From positions 62,001 through 126,000 of the forward strand of contig NZ_NPKP01000002.1 of NCBI RefSeq assembly GCF_008329585.1: a stretch of 64,000 nucleotides of DNA. Reading direction: 5' to 3'. Made by a program: the position numbers and the translations under genes. Source of the DNA: Mycolicibacterium sp. P9-22 (lineage in GTDB: Bacteria; Actinomycetota; Actinomycetes; Mycobacteriales; Mycobacteriaceae). The notes beneath the pieces were generated by a model. That model had not been told where the DNA came from and searched no databases. It worked only from the letters and a program-made list of their open reading frames with translations. Below are positions 49,567 to 59,339 of this stretch, piece after piece (position 1 is the first letter of the stretch; the number at the start of each line of letters is the position of its first letter).

Positions 49567-50637
49567 TCAACCTCGCACCAGTCGTAGGTACACGGCCGTC
49601 ATCTCCAGGCGCACCGCCACCGTCGCCAACTGCTGCTCGGGACGGACACCGCTGATCTTGGTCGCGCTGTCGGGCACATCGTCGGCGCTGACCACATCGA
49701 GGTCGGCGAAGCCCTCGGTGCGTGCCACCACCACCGGCCGTCGCTCATCGGAGGTCAACACCACGGTGCGCACCCGCGACGGCAGCGGGCCGTCGAGTTC
49801 CTCGTCGTGGAACAGCGCCGTCTCGTAGTCGACGGGCGCGATGTTGAGCGGGCTCAATGCGCCCAGCGCATCGGTCAGACCGACCGCGGCCACCACCTGG
49901 CGCGCGACGCGCAGCAGCACCGCCGCGCTGTGCTGGGCCAAGGCCAGCGTCGCCTCACTGTCCCCGGCCAGCACGACCTCGCGGGCCACCAGCCGCTCGG
50001 CCAGAGTCTTGGCGGGATTGGTGAACAGTTCGCGCGCCGCGCTGTTGCGCAGCGCCTCGGCGTCCAGTTCGTCGGCCAGTGCGCCGATGTCCACCCGGAC
50101 CGCCTTGTCGACGACGGCCAGCACCGCCACGCCGGCGGCCAGATACCGGGTCATACCGAATTCGTCGGGCACCGGCAGCCGCGGTGCCAGCACAGCCGCC
50201 CGGCCTGCGGTCACATCGCGCAGCGGTCCTTCGTGCGGTGCGACGAGGACCACCCGCGCTCCGCGGCGCACGCCGGTCGCTGCGGCCGTCACCAGCACGG
50301 GATCGCCGGCATCGGCACCGGCGATCACGACGACATCCAGCGCGCCGGTCCACGGCGGCAGCTCGGACGCCACCACGATCGGCACCCCGCTGGCCGCACC
50401 GAGTGCGGCCGCCAGCAGTGTGCCCGCCGCGCGCGCCGGGCCACCGTCGGCGACCCAGATCAGCGTGCGGGTCGGGGTGTCGGAGTGCAGCGGGTCCAGG
50501 GCGCCCTCGTCGACGGCGGCCGCGGTGGCGCGCACCTGCGCGCCGGCCATGGCAGACGCACGCAACAGACCTTCCCGGTCGGCAGCCAGCAATCCCTCGA
50601 CATCGTCGAGGTCGATGGTGGCAGCCCGGGAGGTCAC
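49567..50637 (-). CDS. SIS-domain-like protein (TobH/Rv3256c type)
   Basis: 356 residues with a sugar-isomerase-like pattern (LIWVADGGPARAAGTLLAAALG, VPIVVASELPPWTGALDVVVIAG). It lies between manB and manA, and overlaps the manB stop by GTGA. The family is related to bifunctional phosphoglucose/phosphomannose isomerases, but its activity in mycobacteria is unknown. Co-expression suggests a role in mannose-6-phosphate supply. Confidence 0.78.
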   Translation of the reverse strand: MTSRAATIDLDDVEGLLAADREGLLRASAMAGAQVRATAAAVDEGALDPLHSDTPTRTLIWVADGGPARAAGTLLAAALGAASGVPIVVASELPPWTGALDVVVIAGADAGDPVLVTAAATGVRRGARVVLVAPHEGPLRDVTAGRAAVLAPRLPVPDEFGMTRYLAAGVAVLAVVDKAVRVDIGALADELDAEALRNSAARELFTNPAKTLAERLVAREVVLAGDSEATLALAQHSAAVLLRVARQVVAAVGLTDALGALSPLNIAPVDYETALFHDEELDGPLPSRVRTVVLTSDERRPVVVARTEGFADLDVVSADDVPDSATKISGVRPEQQLATVAVRLEMTAVYLRLVRG

Positions 50638-52043
50638 AGAGCCGACTCGCTACCCGATGCACTCCGCGCGGCAATCAGTTCTGCCACCTGTTCCACCACC
50701 TCGTCGACCTCTTCGGTGGTGCGGGCCTCCACGTTGAGCCGCAGCAGCGGCTCGGTGTTGGAGGTGCGCAGGTTGAACCAGCGGCCGTCGCCGAGGTCGA
50801 CGGTCACCCCGTCGAGGTGGTCCAGGGACTGGATCCGGCTGCCGAATGTGGTCAGCACGGAGTCGACGCAGCCGGGCGCATCGGCGACGGTGAAGTTGAT
50901 CTCGCCGGACTCCTCATAGCGCTGGTAGTCGGCCATCAGCTCCGAGAGCGGGCGCTGCTGCTCGCCGAGTGCGGCCAGCACGTGCAGTGCGGCCAGCATG
51001 CCCGAGTCCGCACCCCAGAAGTCGCGGAAGTAGTAGTGCGCCGAGTGCTCGCCGCCGAAGATGGCCCCGGTCTCGGCCATCAGTCCCTTGATATAGGAGT
51101 GGCCCACCCGCGAGCGCAGGGCGGTGCCGCCCCGTTCGACGATCAACTCGGGCACCGCCCGTGAGGTGATCAGATTGTGGATCACGGTGGCACCGATCTC
51201 GCGGCCCAGCTCGCGGGCCGCCACCAGCGCGGTCACCGCGGACGGCGAGATGGGCAGCCCCAACTCGTCGACGACGAAACAACGGTCGGCGTCACCGTCG
51301 AAGGCCAGCCCGATATCGGCTCCGGTGGCCAGCACATGGGCCTGTAGGTCGACGAGGTTGGCCGGGTCGAGCGGATTGGCCTCATGGTTGGGGAAGGTGC
51401 CGTCGAGTTCGAAATACAACGGCAGCACCGTGATCCCGGGAATCGCCTCCAGCACCGCGGGGGTGGTGTGCCCACCCATGCCGTTACCGGCGTCGACGGC
51501 CACCCGCAGCGGGCGCATCTCGGACAGATCGACCAGTGAGCGCAGGAAGTCGCCGTACTCGGCGAGCACATCGCGGTCGGTGATCGTGCCCGCGGCGCCG
51601 TCGTGTGCCGGTACGCCGTCGATGACCTCGTTGGCGATGGTGACCAAACCGGTCTCTCTGCCGACCGGCAAGGCGGCGGCCCGGCACAGTTTGATGCCGT
51701 TGTAGGCGGCCGGGTTGTGGCTCGCGGTGAACATCGCGCCGGGGCAGTCCAGCAGACCCGAGGCGAAGTACAGCTGGTCGGTCGAGGCCAGCCCGATCCG
51801 CACCACGTCGAGTCCCTGGGCGATGACGCCCTCGGCGAACGCGTCGGACAGTGCCGGCGAACTGGCCCGCATGTCGTGGCCGACGACGACTTGGCTCACC
51901 TGCTGCGGTCCCTCGTCGCGAACCAGGCGGGCGAAGGCGCCGCCGACGTCGCGGACGAATGCTTCGTCGATCTGTTCGCCGACCAGGCCCCGCACGTCGT
52001 AGGCCTTGATGACAGCGTGGACAGCCTCAGCGGGCCGAGACAT
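50634..52043 (-). CDS. manB: Phosphomannomutase ManB
   Basis: 469 residues, alpha-D-phosphohexomutase. The phosphoserine loop is TASHNPAAYNG (about 105-115), the Mg site is DGDADR (about 258), and the sugar loop is GGEHSAH. It converts mannose-6-phosphate to mannose-1-phosphate for GDP-mannose. The start at MSRPAEAVH matches Rv3257c. The manB, SIS-like and manA genes form one operon. Confidence 0.94.
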   Translation of the reverse strand: MSRPAEAVHAVIKAYDVRGLVGEQIDEAFVRDVGGAFARLVRDEGPQQVSQVVVGHDMRASSPALSDAFAEGVIAQGLDVVRIGLASTDQLYFASGLLDCPGAMFTASHNPAAYNGIKLCRAAALPVGRETGLVTIANEVIDGVPAHDGAAGTITDRDVLAEYGDFLRSLVDLSEMRPLRVAVDAGNGMGGHTTPAVLEAIPGITVLPLYFELDGTFPNHEANPLDPANLVDLQAHVLATGADIGLAFDGDADRCFVVDELGLPISPSAVTALVAARELGREIGATVIHNLITSRAVPELIVERGGTALRSRVGHSYIKGLMAETGAIFGGEHSAHYYFRDFWGADSGMLAALHVLAALGEQQRPLSELMADYQRYEESGEINFTVADAPGCVDSVLTTFGSRIQSLDHLDGVTVDLGDGRWFNLRTSNTEPLLRLNVEARTTEEVDEVVEQVAELIAARSASGSESAL

Positions 52044-52189
52044 GGCTCTCCTCGCTCTCTGTGGGTACGGGGAATCGGGAAGTGCTCTGCCCACTCAGCC
52101 TAGTGTCTTGGCACGACGGCCGCCGCAGGTCCCATGAGGGCGCACGAATCGGCCGACCGAGTGTTGCCGGGAGCCGCTGATGCGCGGAG

Positions 52190-52621
52190 CTACTCGGCGT
52201 TCGGTTCGGGATCCGGGAGCACCCGCAGGTGACCGCGGCGGCGACCGTTGGGTTCCGGGCGGCGCACCGGCGGGGCCATCAGCGATCCGCCGGACACCCC
52301 GGTCGAAGGGTCGGAGAAGCCGGCGGTCACGCCGTTCACCAGAGCCTGCACACCTTCGCGGCCCTCGCGGACCGCGTCGGCGAGGGCGACCAGATCGTCC
52401 TCATCCGGATGGGTCGGCAGCGGACCCGCGTGGCGGACCAACTCCCATCCGCGGGGAGCGGTGATCCGGCCGGCATGCACGACACACAAATCCCAGGAGT
52501 GCGGCTCGGACACCGTCGCCAGAGGTCCGACGACGGCTGTCGAGTCCGAATAGACGAAGGTCAGCGTCGCCACGGCGTAGTGCGGGCACCCGGGCCTGCA
52601 GCAGCGACGGGGAGCGTTCAC
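52190..52621 (-). CDS. DUF3499 protein (Rv3258c-like)
   Basis: 143 residues. The start VNAPRRCCRPGCPHYAVATLTF carries a CC-x3-C cluster and pairs with CVVHAGR, a likely zinc site; the C-terminus is basic (RRGHLRVLPDPEP). This is the DUF3499 pattern. The function is unknown. The start is GTG 52621. It is divergent from the zincin-fold gene with an 88-bp gap. Confidence 0.85.
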   Translation of the reverse strand: MNAPRRCCRPGCPHYAVATLTFVYSDSTAVVGPLATVSEPHSWDLCVVHAGRITAPRGWELVRHAGPLPTHPDEDDLVALADAVREGREGVQALVNGVTAGFSDPSTGVSGGSLMAPPVRRPEPNGRRRGHLRVLPDPEPNAE

Positions 52622-52696
52622 GCAGGGAAGATTATCGTGCGGGGACGCCGCAGGCCTCCGGACACGCGCGCGCCGCGGCGCCCGATCTCCAACCGT

Positions 52697-52702
52697 TACC
52701 AT
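52697..52702 (+). promoter_or_regulatory. -10 box of the zincin-fold gene
   Basis: TACCAT ends 7 nt before the GTG at 52710, the spacing of a leaderless start. There is no Shine-Dalgarno sequence. Confidence 0.45.
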
Positions 52703-52709
52703 CGCTGGC

Positions 52710-53174
52710 GTGGCGCAGCGTAACCATCGGGGTTCCCGGCGCGGCCGTGGAATGCGCGGGTCGCTGCTACCGCCGACGGTGCCGGGCTGGCGCAGTCGGG
52801 CCGAGCGATTCGACATGGCGGTGCTGGAGGCCTACGAGCCGATCGAGCGACGGTGGCACCAACGGGTGTCGACATTGGATGTGGCGGTCGACGAGATCCC
52901 GCGCATCGCGCCCAAGGATCCCGACAGTGTGCAGTGGCCACCGGAGGTTGTCGCCGACGGACCGATCGCCTTGGCCCGCCTGATCCCGGCCGGGGTCGAC
53001 GTCCGCGGTAATTCCACGCGGGCGCGAATTGTCTTGTTCCGCAAGCCGATCGAACGGCGCGCCAAAGACACCGACGAACTCGCCGATTTGCTGCATGAGG
53101 TGTTGGTGGCTCAGGTGGCCACCTATCTGGGCGTGGAGCCCAACGTCATCGACCCTTCGGCCGAGGACGAATAG
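52710..53174 (+). CDS. Zincin-fold metallopeptidase-like protein (Rv3259-like), degenerate motif
   Basis: 154 residues. The Zincin_1 (PF06262-like) pattern is seen in IVLFRKPIERRAKDTDELADLLHEV. The zinc motif would be HExxH at residues 129-133, but the second position is Val133 (HEVLV), so zinc binding is doubtful. It may be a structural descendant of a peptidase. It is convergent with whiB2 across a hairpin. Confidence 0.8.
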   Translation: MAQRNHRGSRRGRGMRGSLLPPTVPGWRSRAERFDMAVLEAYEPIERRWHQRVSTLDVAVDEIPRIAPKDPDSVQWPPEVVADGPIALARLIPAGVDVRGNSTRARIVLFRKPIERRAKDTDELADLLHEVLVAQVATYLGVEPNVIDPSAEDE

Positions 53175-53204
53175 CACGTTGCGGCCGGTGCGGCCGCAAC
53201 GTGC
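53174..53204. terminator. Hairpin between the zincin-fold gene and whiB2
   Basis: GCACGTTGCGGCC (53174-53186) pairs over 13 bp with GGCCGCAACGTGC (53192-53204) around a 5-nt loop. It lies between convergent genes and is probably a bidirectional terminator, without a U-tract. Confidence 0.7.
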
Positions 53205-53209
53205 CTGCG

Positions 53210-53605
53210 TCAGATGATGCCGCGCTTGAGGCGACGACGCTCCCGCTCGGACAAGCCGCCCCAGATGCCGAAGCGCTCGTCGTTGGCCAGTGCGTACTCC
53301 AGGCACCGGTCCTTGACTTCACAACCCTGGCAGATGCGCTTGGCCTCACGCGTCGAGCCGCCCTTCTCGGGGAAGAACGCCTCGGGGTCGGTCTGCGCAC
53401 ACAGACCGCGTTCCTGCCACTGGTCGTCGTCCTCGAACGCGTCGGGCGCCAACTCGATACGGTCGGGCACCAAACTCAAATTCGGGCGTACCACCATTTC
53501 GCTCGCTGCCGGATCGGTAGTGGTGTGCGGTGCACTGTCCACTGAACCGAGCATCCGGTCTTCGAACCGGAGCGCGCGGTCGAGATCGACCTGCTCAAAA
53601 GACAT
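53210..53605 (-). CDS. whiB2: WhiB2/WhmD iron-sulfur septation regulator
   Basis: 131 residues. Cluster ligands are C69, C92, C95 and C101, followed by GIWGG (113-117) and the basic tail ERERRRLKRG. WhiB2 is needed for septation and cell division in mycobacteria. ATG 53605 (MSFEQVDLD) has AGGTGAGGAGG upstream; a shorter version starting nearer the conserved domain has been used for the orthologue. It corresponds to Rv3260c. Confidence 0.95.
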   Translation of the reverse strand: MSFEQVDLDRALRFEDRMLGSVDSAPHTTTDPAASEMVVRPNLSLVPDRIELAPDAFEDDDQWQERGLCAQTDPEAFFPEKGGSTREAKRICQGCEVKDRCLEYALANDERFGIWGGLSERERRRLKRGII

Positions 53606-53951
53606 GTTCCGCCTCCTCACCTGATAATTTTCCCCGTTGCTGCCTATCGGAGCCCCTGCTGAATCACGGATCGCCAGACCCCTCCAGCACTGCCCCAGCT
53701 ATCACTATTGTGATGTCAGGCCATCCGGATTCGAACATATGATCGAATCCCGGTCTGCGGCACCGAAACCGGCGGGCGAACCACGAAATGACACTGATGT
53801 GATTAGACACGCGTTAGCTGCCACGGTCAAGCGGAATGGCCAGTTTTCATACCATCTCGTGACATAGATCCGGCGTGTCCACGCACCGGCGTGTTCCCCA
53901 CACCCCGGGCGGCCACACCGAAGAATGCTGGCTGGCCTAGGGTCTGAGGGC
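53606..53951. other. Intergenic region between whiB2 and fbiA
   Basis: 346 bp with no supported gene. It holds the whiB2 ribosome binding site (GGAGG near 53612), a TCACTATTGTGA inverted repeat around 53703, and at the far end the fbiA -10 box. Local AT content is higher than in the neighbours, as expected of promoters. Confidence 0.6.
53938..53943 (+). promoter_or_regulatory. -10 box of fbiA
   Basis: TAGGGT ends 8 nt before the GTG at 53952. No ribosome binding site lies between, consistent with a leaderless fbiA transcript. Confidence 0.5.
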
Positions 53952-54950
53952 GTGAAGGTCACAGTTCTCGTCGGCGGAGTGGGCGGCGCCCGCTTCCTCC
54001 TCGGCGTCCAGCACCTGCTGCAACTCGGGCAGTTTGCCGACGGCGGCGCCGAATCCGAAGCGCCCACTCAACACGAGCTGACCGCCGTCGTCAATGTGGG
54101 AGACGACGCCTGGATGTTCGGCGTGCGGATCTGTCCCGACCTCGATACCTGCATGTACACCCTCGGCGGCGGGATCGACCCGGAACGTGGCTGGGGTCAC
54201 CGTGACGAAACGTGGCATGCCAAGGAGGAACTCGCCGCCTACGGGGTGCAGCCCGACTGGTTCGGTCTCGGCGACCGCGATCTGGCCACCCATCTGGTGC
54301 GCAGCCAGATGCTGCGCGCGGGATATCCGCTCTCGCAGGTGACCGAGGCGTTGTGCGCCCGCTGGGCGCCCGGCGCCCGGCTGCTGCCTGCCAGCGACGA
54401 CCGCAGCGAAACCCATGTCGTGGTCACCGATCCCGACGGCGAACGCAAGGCCATCCACTTCCAGGAGTGGTGGGTGCGCTACCGCGCCAAGATCGAGACG
54501 CACAGCTTCGCCTTCGTCGGTTCCGACAAGGCCACCGCCGCACCCGGTGTGGCCGAGGCCATCGCCGATGCCGATGTGGTGTTGATCGCACCGTCCAATC
54601 CGGTCGTCAGCATCGGCTCCATCCTCACCGTCGGCGGTATCCGCGGCGCGTTGCGGTCCACCTCGGCCCCCGTCATCGGCTACTCCCCCATCATCGCCGG
54701 AAAGCCGTTGCGCGGGATGGCCGACGAATGCCTTTCGGTGATCGGCGTCGAATCGTCCTCTGGGGGCGTCGGAAAACACTTCGGCGCGCGCAGCGGCGTC
54801 GGCATCCTGGACGGCTGGCTCATCGACGAGGGCGACGCCGCCACCATCGAGGGTGTCGATGTCCGTCAGGCCCCGCTGCTCATGACCGATCCGGCGACGA
54901 CCGCCGAAATGGTGCGAGCCGGCCTGCACCTGGCGGGCGTCTCACTGTGA
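53952..54950 (+). CDS. fbiA: 2-phospho-L-lactate transferase FbiA (F420 biosynthesis)
   Basis: 332 residues. It opens with [16 protein letters not shown] and carries [21 protein letters not shown], both CofD/FbiA signatures. It joins the deazaflavin Fo with the phosphoenolpyruvate- or lactate-derived group of the FbiD product. The start is GTG 53952. Its stop overlaps the GTG of fbiB, so FbiA and FbiB are translationally coupled. Confidence 0.95.
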   Translation: MKVTVLVGGVGGARFLLGVQHLLQLGQFADGGAESEAPTQHELTAVVNVGDDAWMFGVRICPDLDTCMYTLGGGIDPERGWGHRDETWHAKEELAAYGVQPDWFGLGDRDLATHLVRSQMLRAGYPLSQVTEALCARWAPGARLLPASDDRSETHVVVTDPDGERKAIHFQEWWVRYRAKIETHSFAFVGSDKATAAPGVAEAIADADVVLIAPSNPVVSIGSILTVGGIRGALRSTSAPVIGYSPIIAGKPLRGMADECLSVIGVESSSGGVGKHFGARSGVGILDGWLIDEGDAATIEGVDVRQAPLLMTDPATTAEMVRAGLHLAGVSL

Positions 54951-56290
54951 GCACCGAGCACGGAACCGCCGCATCCATCGAGATCATCCCGGTGACCGGT
55001 CTCGGCGAATTCCGTCCCGGCGACAATCTGGCCGCCGCAATCGCCGCCGCGGCCGGCTGGTTGCGCGATGACGATGTGGTGGTCATCACCAGCAAGGTGC
55101 TCTCCAAGACCGAGGGCCGTATCGTCACCGCGCCCACCGATCCCGAGCAACGGGACATCCTGCGCCGCAAGCTCATCGACGACGAGGCCGTGCGGGTGCT
55201 GGCCCGCAAGGGCAAGACGCTCATCACCGAGAACGCCATCGGGCTCATCCAGGCGGCCGCCGGGGTGGACGGATCCAATATCGACGCCGCCGAACTCGCC
55301 CTGCTGCCGGTCGACCCGGATGGCAGTGCCGCGGCGATCCGCGACGGTATCGCAACACATCTGGGTGTACGGGTCGGCATCGTCGTCACCGACACCATGG
55401 GACGGGCCTGGCGCAACGGACAGACCGATGTCGCGATCGGCGCGGCCGGGCTCACGGTCCTGCACGGCTACGCCGGGGCACACGACCCGCACGGCAACGA
55501 GCTCGTGGTGACCGAGATCGCGGTGGCCGACGAACTCGCCGCAGCGGCAGATCTGGTGAAGGGCAAGCTGACCGGCATCCCGGTGGCGGTGGTGCGCGGG
55601 CTCCGACTGCATGACGACGGCTCCAACGGGCGCACCCTGGTGCGCAGCGGCGAGGAGGACCTGTTCTGGCTCGGCACCGCCGAGGCGATCGAACTGGGCC
55701 GCACACAGGCGCAGTTGCTGCGCCGGTCGGTGCGGCAGTTCAGCGCCGAGCCGGTGGCCGCCACGCTCATCGAGGAGTCGGTCGCCGAGGCGCTGACCGC
55801 ACCGGCACCGCACCACACCCGCCCGGTGCGGTTCGTCTGGGTGCGCGATCCGCAGACCAGGTTGCGGCTGCTCGATGCGATGAAGCGGCAATGGCAGGCC
55901 GATCTGACCGCCGACGGCCGCTCCGAGCAGGATGCGCAGCGGCGCACCGAACGCGGCCAGATCCTCTACGACGCCACCGAACTCATCATCCCGTTCATGG
56001 TTCCCGATGGCGCCCACAGCTATCCGGATCCGCAGCGGACAGCGGCCGAGCACACCATGTTCACGGTGGCCGCGGGCGCGGCGGTCCAGGGACTGCTGGT
56101 GGCACTGGCGGTGCGCGGCGTCGGCAGCTGCTGGATCGGCTCCACGATCTTTGCCGCCGATACCGCCCGCCGCGAACTGGCCGTCGCCGATGACTGGGAA
56201 CCGTTGGGCGCCGTCGCGATCGGCTACCCAGCCGAGGGCATCGGGCCCCGCGATCCGGCGGCCACCGACGGGTTGCTGATCCAGCGATGA
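54947..56290 (+). CDS. fbiB: F420 gamma-glutamyl ligase FbiB (bifunctional)
   Basis: 447 residues. The N-terminal CofE-like ligase domain (about 1-245, [35 protein letters not shown]) adds glutamates. The C-terminal nitroreductase-like FMN domain (about 255-447, VRQFSAEPV and [12 protein letters not shown]) reduces dehydro-F420. The two-domain form is the mycobacterial FbiB. The start GTG overlaps the fbiA TGA; the stop overlaps the Nudix ATG. Confidence 0.95.
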   Translation: MSTEHGTAASIEIIPVTGLGEFRPGDNLAAAIAAAAGWLRDDDVVVITSKVLSKTEGRIVTAPTDPEQRDILRRKLIDDEAVRVLARKGKTLITENAIGLIQAAAGVDGSNIDAAELALLPVDPDGSAAAIRDGIATHLGVRVGIVVTDTMGRAWRNGQTDVAIGAAGLTVLHGYAGAHDPHGNELVVTEIAVADELAAAADLVKGKLTGIPVAVVRGLRLHDDGSNGRTLVRSGEEDLFWLGTAEAIELGRTQAQLLRRSVRQFSAEPVAATLIEESVAEALTAPAPHHTRPVRFVWVRDPQTRLRLLDAMKRQWQADLTADGRSEQDAQRRTERGQILYDATELIIPFMVPDGAHSYPDPQRTAAEHTMFTVAAGAAVQGLLVALAVRGVGSCWIGSTIFAADTARRELAVADDWEPLGAVAIGYPAEGIGPRDPAATDGLLIQR

Positions 56291-56820
56291 GCCTGCACGC
56301 CTCCGTGGTCGATCTGCTGTCCCGCTGGGATGCACCCGATCCCGAGCAGGACGCGTTGCGCCACGCGGTGCTGGCGTTCGTACTGGCCCGGCCCGACGCC
56401 TGCGCGCGGTCCTGCGCGCCCGGCCATGTCACCGCCTCGGCGCTGGTCCTCGATCACAGTGGCGAGCACGCGCTGCTCACCCTGCACCCGCGCGTCGGCC
56501 GCTGGCTGCAGTTGGGCGGGCACTGCGAGGATTCCGATCGCGACATCGCCGCGGCGGCACTGCGTGAGTCCACCGAGGAGTCCGGTATCGACGGGCTGTG
56601 TATCGATCCGGAGATGGTTGCACTGCACGTGCATCCGCTGACCTGCTCGCTGGGCGTGCCGACGCGTCACCTGGATCTGCAGTTCGTCGCGCACGCACCG
56701 CCTGGTACCCAATTCGTCCGCAGCCATGAGTCCCTGGATCTGCGGTGGTGGCCGCTGGACGCCATGCCGCAGGACGATCCGGCGCTGGTGGCGCTGGCTC
56801 GCGCCGCCCGCCCGGCCTAG
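56287..56820 (+). CDS. Nudix hydrolase co-translated with fbiB
   Basis: 177 residues. The Nudix box is [20 protein letters not shown] followed by ESG (about residues 78-100): the metal-binding REST-EE core is present, but the first Glu is replaced by Asp, and there is one extra residue before RE. The family hydrolyses nucleoside diphosphate derivatives; the substrate here is unknown. The ATG overlaps the fbiB stop (ATGA), linking it to F420 production. Confidence 0.85.
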   Translation: MSLHASVVDLLSRWDAPDPEQDALRHAVLAFVLARPDACARSCAPGHVTASALVLDHSGEHALLTLHPRVGRWLQLGGHCEDSDRDIAAAALRESTEESGIDGLCIDPEMVALHVHPLTCSLGVPTRHLDLQFVAHAPPGTQFVRSHESLDLRWWPLDAMPQDDPALVALARAARPA

Positions 56821-56937
56821 GTGCCCGCCCAGCGCCGGACGCGCAGGCACGTGTGCGCACGGCGCAACGAGCCGGCATCGCCACGAAACACTCTGCAGGC
56901 CAAGTTCTTTCGCGCTGCATCGGGGCGGTCCGCGCCC

Positions 56938-56943
56938 TAGGCT
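56938..56943 (+). promoter_or_regulatory. -10 box of the first amidase gene
   Basis: TAGGCT ends 6 nt before the ATG at 56950, leaderless spacing. It lies in the 129-bp gap after the Nudix gene, suggesting a separate transcription unit. Confidence 0.45.
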
Positions 56944-56949
56944 GTCGAC

Positions 56950-58368
56950 ATGCCCGATGACGAACTGTGCTGGACTCCTGCCACCGCGCTCGCCGACGCC
57001 GTCCGCACCGATGCGGTCGCGGTCACCGAGGTCGCGTCCGCGTTCGCCGACCGTATCGAGTCGGTGAACCCCGCCCTGAACGCCTATGTCCACTTCGACC
57101 GGGCGCAGGTACTCAGCGACGCCGCGACACTGCAGCAGGAGTTGACCGACGGCGCACCGCGCGGGCCGTTGCATGGCGTCCCGTTCTCGATCAAGGGCCT
57201 CACCACGATGGCCGGACTGCCATTCGACTCCTCGCTCGCACCGCTGGCGGGAACGGTGGGCAGCCACGACGCCACGGTGGTCACCCGGTTGAAGGAGGCC
57301 GGTGGGCTGTTCCTGGGCAAGACCAACGCACCAGAATTCGGTTATTACGGCGGTACCGACAGTCACCTCTACGGCCCCACCCACAACCCGTGGAAACACG
57401 GCCATACCGCGGGCGGATCCAGTGGCGGCGCCGCGGCGGCCGTCGCGGCGGGTCTGGGTCCACTGGCCGAGGGTGCCGACGGCGCCGGCTCGGTGCGCAT
57501 ACCGGCGGCAATGTGCGGGGTGGTGGGCTTCAAACCGTCGCTCGGCCGCATCCCGCACACCCTGCTCGACGGCCGGCACTACACCCACATCTTTCACGGG
57601 CCGATCACGCGCACCGTCGCCGATGCGGCACTGATGTTCTCGGTGCTGGCCGGTCCATCGGACTCCGACCCGAACAGTGTGCCCGCCGACGGAATCGACT
57701 ATGCGGCTGCCATTGCCGGTGACATCACCGGATGGCGGGTGGCCTGGTCGCCCGATCTCGGGCTGGGCCACGTCGACCCGGAGGTGGTGGCGGTATGCGC
57801 AGAAGCGGTGCGGGCCTTCGAATCTCTCGGAGCCACCGTCGAGGAGGCCACCCCTGCGTGGGGTGATCCGGAAGAGGCGATGTGGAAGGGACTGTGGGTT
57901 CCCGGGTACTCGTGCGAATACGACGTGCTGGACTGGAAATCCCAGCACGGCCGGGTCGACGACAACCTGATCGAGATCTTCGAACAGGCCGAGACTCTCA
58001 CTGCGGTCGAGATCGGCCGTGCGGAGGCCTTCCGCGGGCGGATGTGGGACACCTTCCGCGATTTCATGCGGACCTACGACATTCTGGTCAGCCCGACGCT
58101 GGCGACACCCACATTTCCACTGGAGCGTTTCGCCCCGGAGTGGCTCGACGGAACATCGCTGCAGCGCCGGCTCCTCGGGTGGTTGCTCACCTATCCGTTC
58201 AATATGACCACAACGCCCGCCATCTCCGTGCCCGCCGGCTTCACCGCCGACGGCCGACCGGTCGGGCTGCAGATCGCCGGAGCGCACCGCGCCGATGCCG
58301 CCGTACTGCGCGCCGCGGCCAACTACGAGGCCGCCCGGCCCTGGGCCGACGCCCGTCCGGCTCTCTAG
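56950..58368 (+). CDS. Amidase-signature-family amidohydrolase (first copy)
   Basis: 472 residues. The Ser-cisSer-Lys triad is visible: Lys82 in SIKGL, Ser157/158 in GGSSGG, and nucleophile Ser181 in GADGAGSVRIP. It hydrolyses amides to acid plus ammonia; the substrate is unknown. Its TAG shares CTAG with the stop of the convergent kinase gene, so this amidase and the operon on the other strand overlap tail to tail by 4 bp. It probably belongs to the same pathway as the opposing operon. Confidence 0.88.
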   Translation: MPDDELCWTPATALADAVRTDAVAVTEVASAFADRIESVNPALNAYVHFDRAQVLSDAATLQQELTDGAPRGPLHGVPFSIKGLTTMAGLPFDSSLAPLAGTVGSHDATVVTRLKEAGGLFLGKTNAPEFGYYGGTDSHLYGPTHNPWKHGHTAGGSSGGAAAAVAAGLGPLAEGADGAGSVRIPAAMCGVVGFKPSLGRIPHTLLDGRHYTHIFHGPITRTVADAALMFSVLAGPSDSDPNSVPADGIDYAAAIAGDITGWRVAWSPDLGLGHVDPEVVAVCAEAVRAFESLGATVEEATPAWGDPEEAMWKGLWVPGYSCEYDVLDWKSQHGRVDDNLIEIFEQAETLTAVEIGRAEAFRGRMWDTFRDFMRTYDILVSPTLATPTFPLERFAPEWLDGTSLQRRLLGWLLTYPFNMTTTPAISVPAGFTADGRPVGLQIAGAHRADAAVLRAAANYEAARPWADARPAL

Positions 58369-59339
58369 AGCGCCTTGAGCCAGAAGGCCCAACGAGGGTC
58401 CGCCATCTTCAAGCGGGCGCGCATCAACTTCCAGCAGCCGTACTTGTGATAATCGAAATCCCAGGCCGAACTCAACTGTTGATTGACGCACGCCCACAGC
58501 CCCCACTTGGTGTCGGCCAGCGCTCCGCAGACCTGGACCCGCGCCAGCAGGCCGAAATCGCTGCGGCCGTAAAGGTCTTCGACGAGCTCGATGATCCGGT
58601 CCTCGGTATAGAACATCTCAGTGGTGAGCAAGGCCAGCTCGTAGGCGCGCTCGTTGTTCGATGCGAACTCGTAATCGACCAGCTTCATCGGTCGGTCGTC
58701 GGCGACAAGAAAGTTGCCCGGCATCGGATCGTTGTGGCAGGCCACCAGATCCAGCCCTGAAGCCAGCAACGCGGATTTCGCCGTCTGGTACTCGCCCAGG
58801 ATCAGCTCGGCATCCGCGGGCAGCCGCACGCCGAGCTCAGCGACCTGGGCCAGGTGCTCGTCGATCATGTCGAACATCGTCTTGGTGACGCGCAGCAGGC
58901 CGCCCCCGTGCAGCACCCGGTAGATGTCCATGATCTGGTGGGCAACGGCGATATCCTTGAAGTCGCCATTGGTGCAGGCGCGGTAGCCTTCCAGGAATTC
59001 GATCACCTCGACCCCGCTGTCCGGATCGAAATACACCAGTTCCGCGCCGATACCGCGCTCCCCGGCGCGGCGGGCGGCTTCGTTGGCCAGGACGCGGTCG
59101 ATGAATGCATCACTGCCGTCGCCGGGGATCTTGAGGAAGTACCGGGTGTCGATGCCCTCCACGGTGATGCGCCAGTTGCTGTTCTGCAGGCCGCCCAGCA
59201 CCGGAGCGTATTCGACGCGCTTGCCTCGCCACCTCTCGATCGCTGCCACCGCGGCCTCGACACGCCGTTCGACGTCATTGCGCGCGTTGCCCACCACCCG
59301 GTTCCCGGTGGTGTCACGCGTCACCGACGAGGCCGTCAC
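58365..59339 (-). CDS. APH/choline-kinase-like phosphotransferase A
   Basis: 324 residues. LVACHNDPMPGNFLVADD (His-Asn-Asp with the metal-binding Asn) and LVDYEFAS form the kinase active site of the aminoglycoside phosphotransferase/choline kinase superfamily, and LGGLQNSNWRI is the N-lobe. Members phosphorylate hydroxyls of small molecules, including choline and ethanolamine. Its GTG overlaps the stop of kinase B. It is the last gene of the operon read from 64000 down. Confidence 0.85.
   Translation of the reverse strand: MTASSVTRDTTGNRVVGNARNDVERRVEAAVAAIERWRGKRVEYAPVLGGLQNSNWRITVEGIDTRYFLKIPGDGSDAFIDRVLANEAARRAGERGIGAELVYFDPDSGVEVIEFLEGYRACTNGDFKDIAVAHQIMDIYRVLHGGGLLRVTKTMFDMIDEHLAQVAELGVRLPADAELILGEYQTAKSALLASGLDLVACHNDPMPGNFLVADDRPMKLVDYEFASNNERAYELALLTTEMFYTEDRIIELVEDLYGRSDFGLLARVQVCGALADTKWGLWACVNQQLSSAWDFDYHKYGCWKLMRARLKMADPRWAFWLKAL

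Noticed and set aside
53700..53715. TCACTATTGTGA inverted repeat as a CRP site for whiB2
   Set aside because: The arms are in the reverse order and spacing compared with the CRP consensus (TGTGA-N6-TCACA), so a CRP assignment is not supported.
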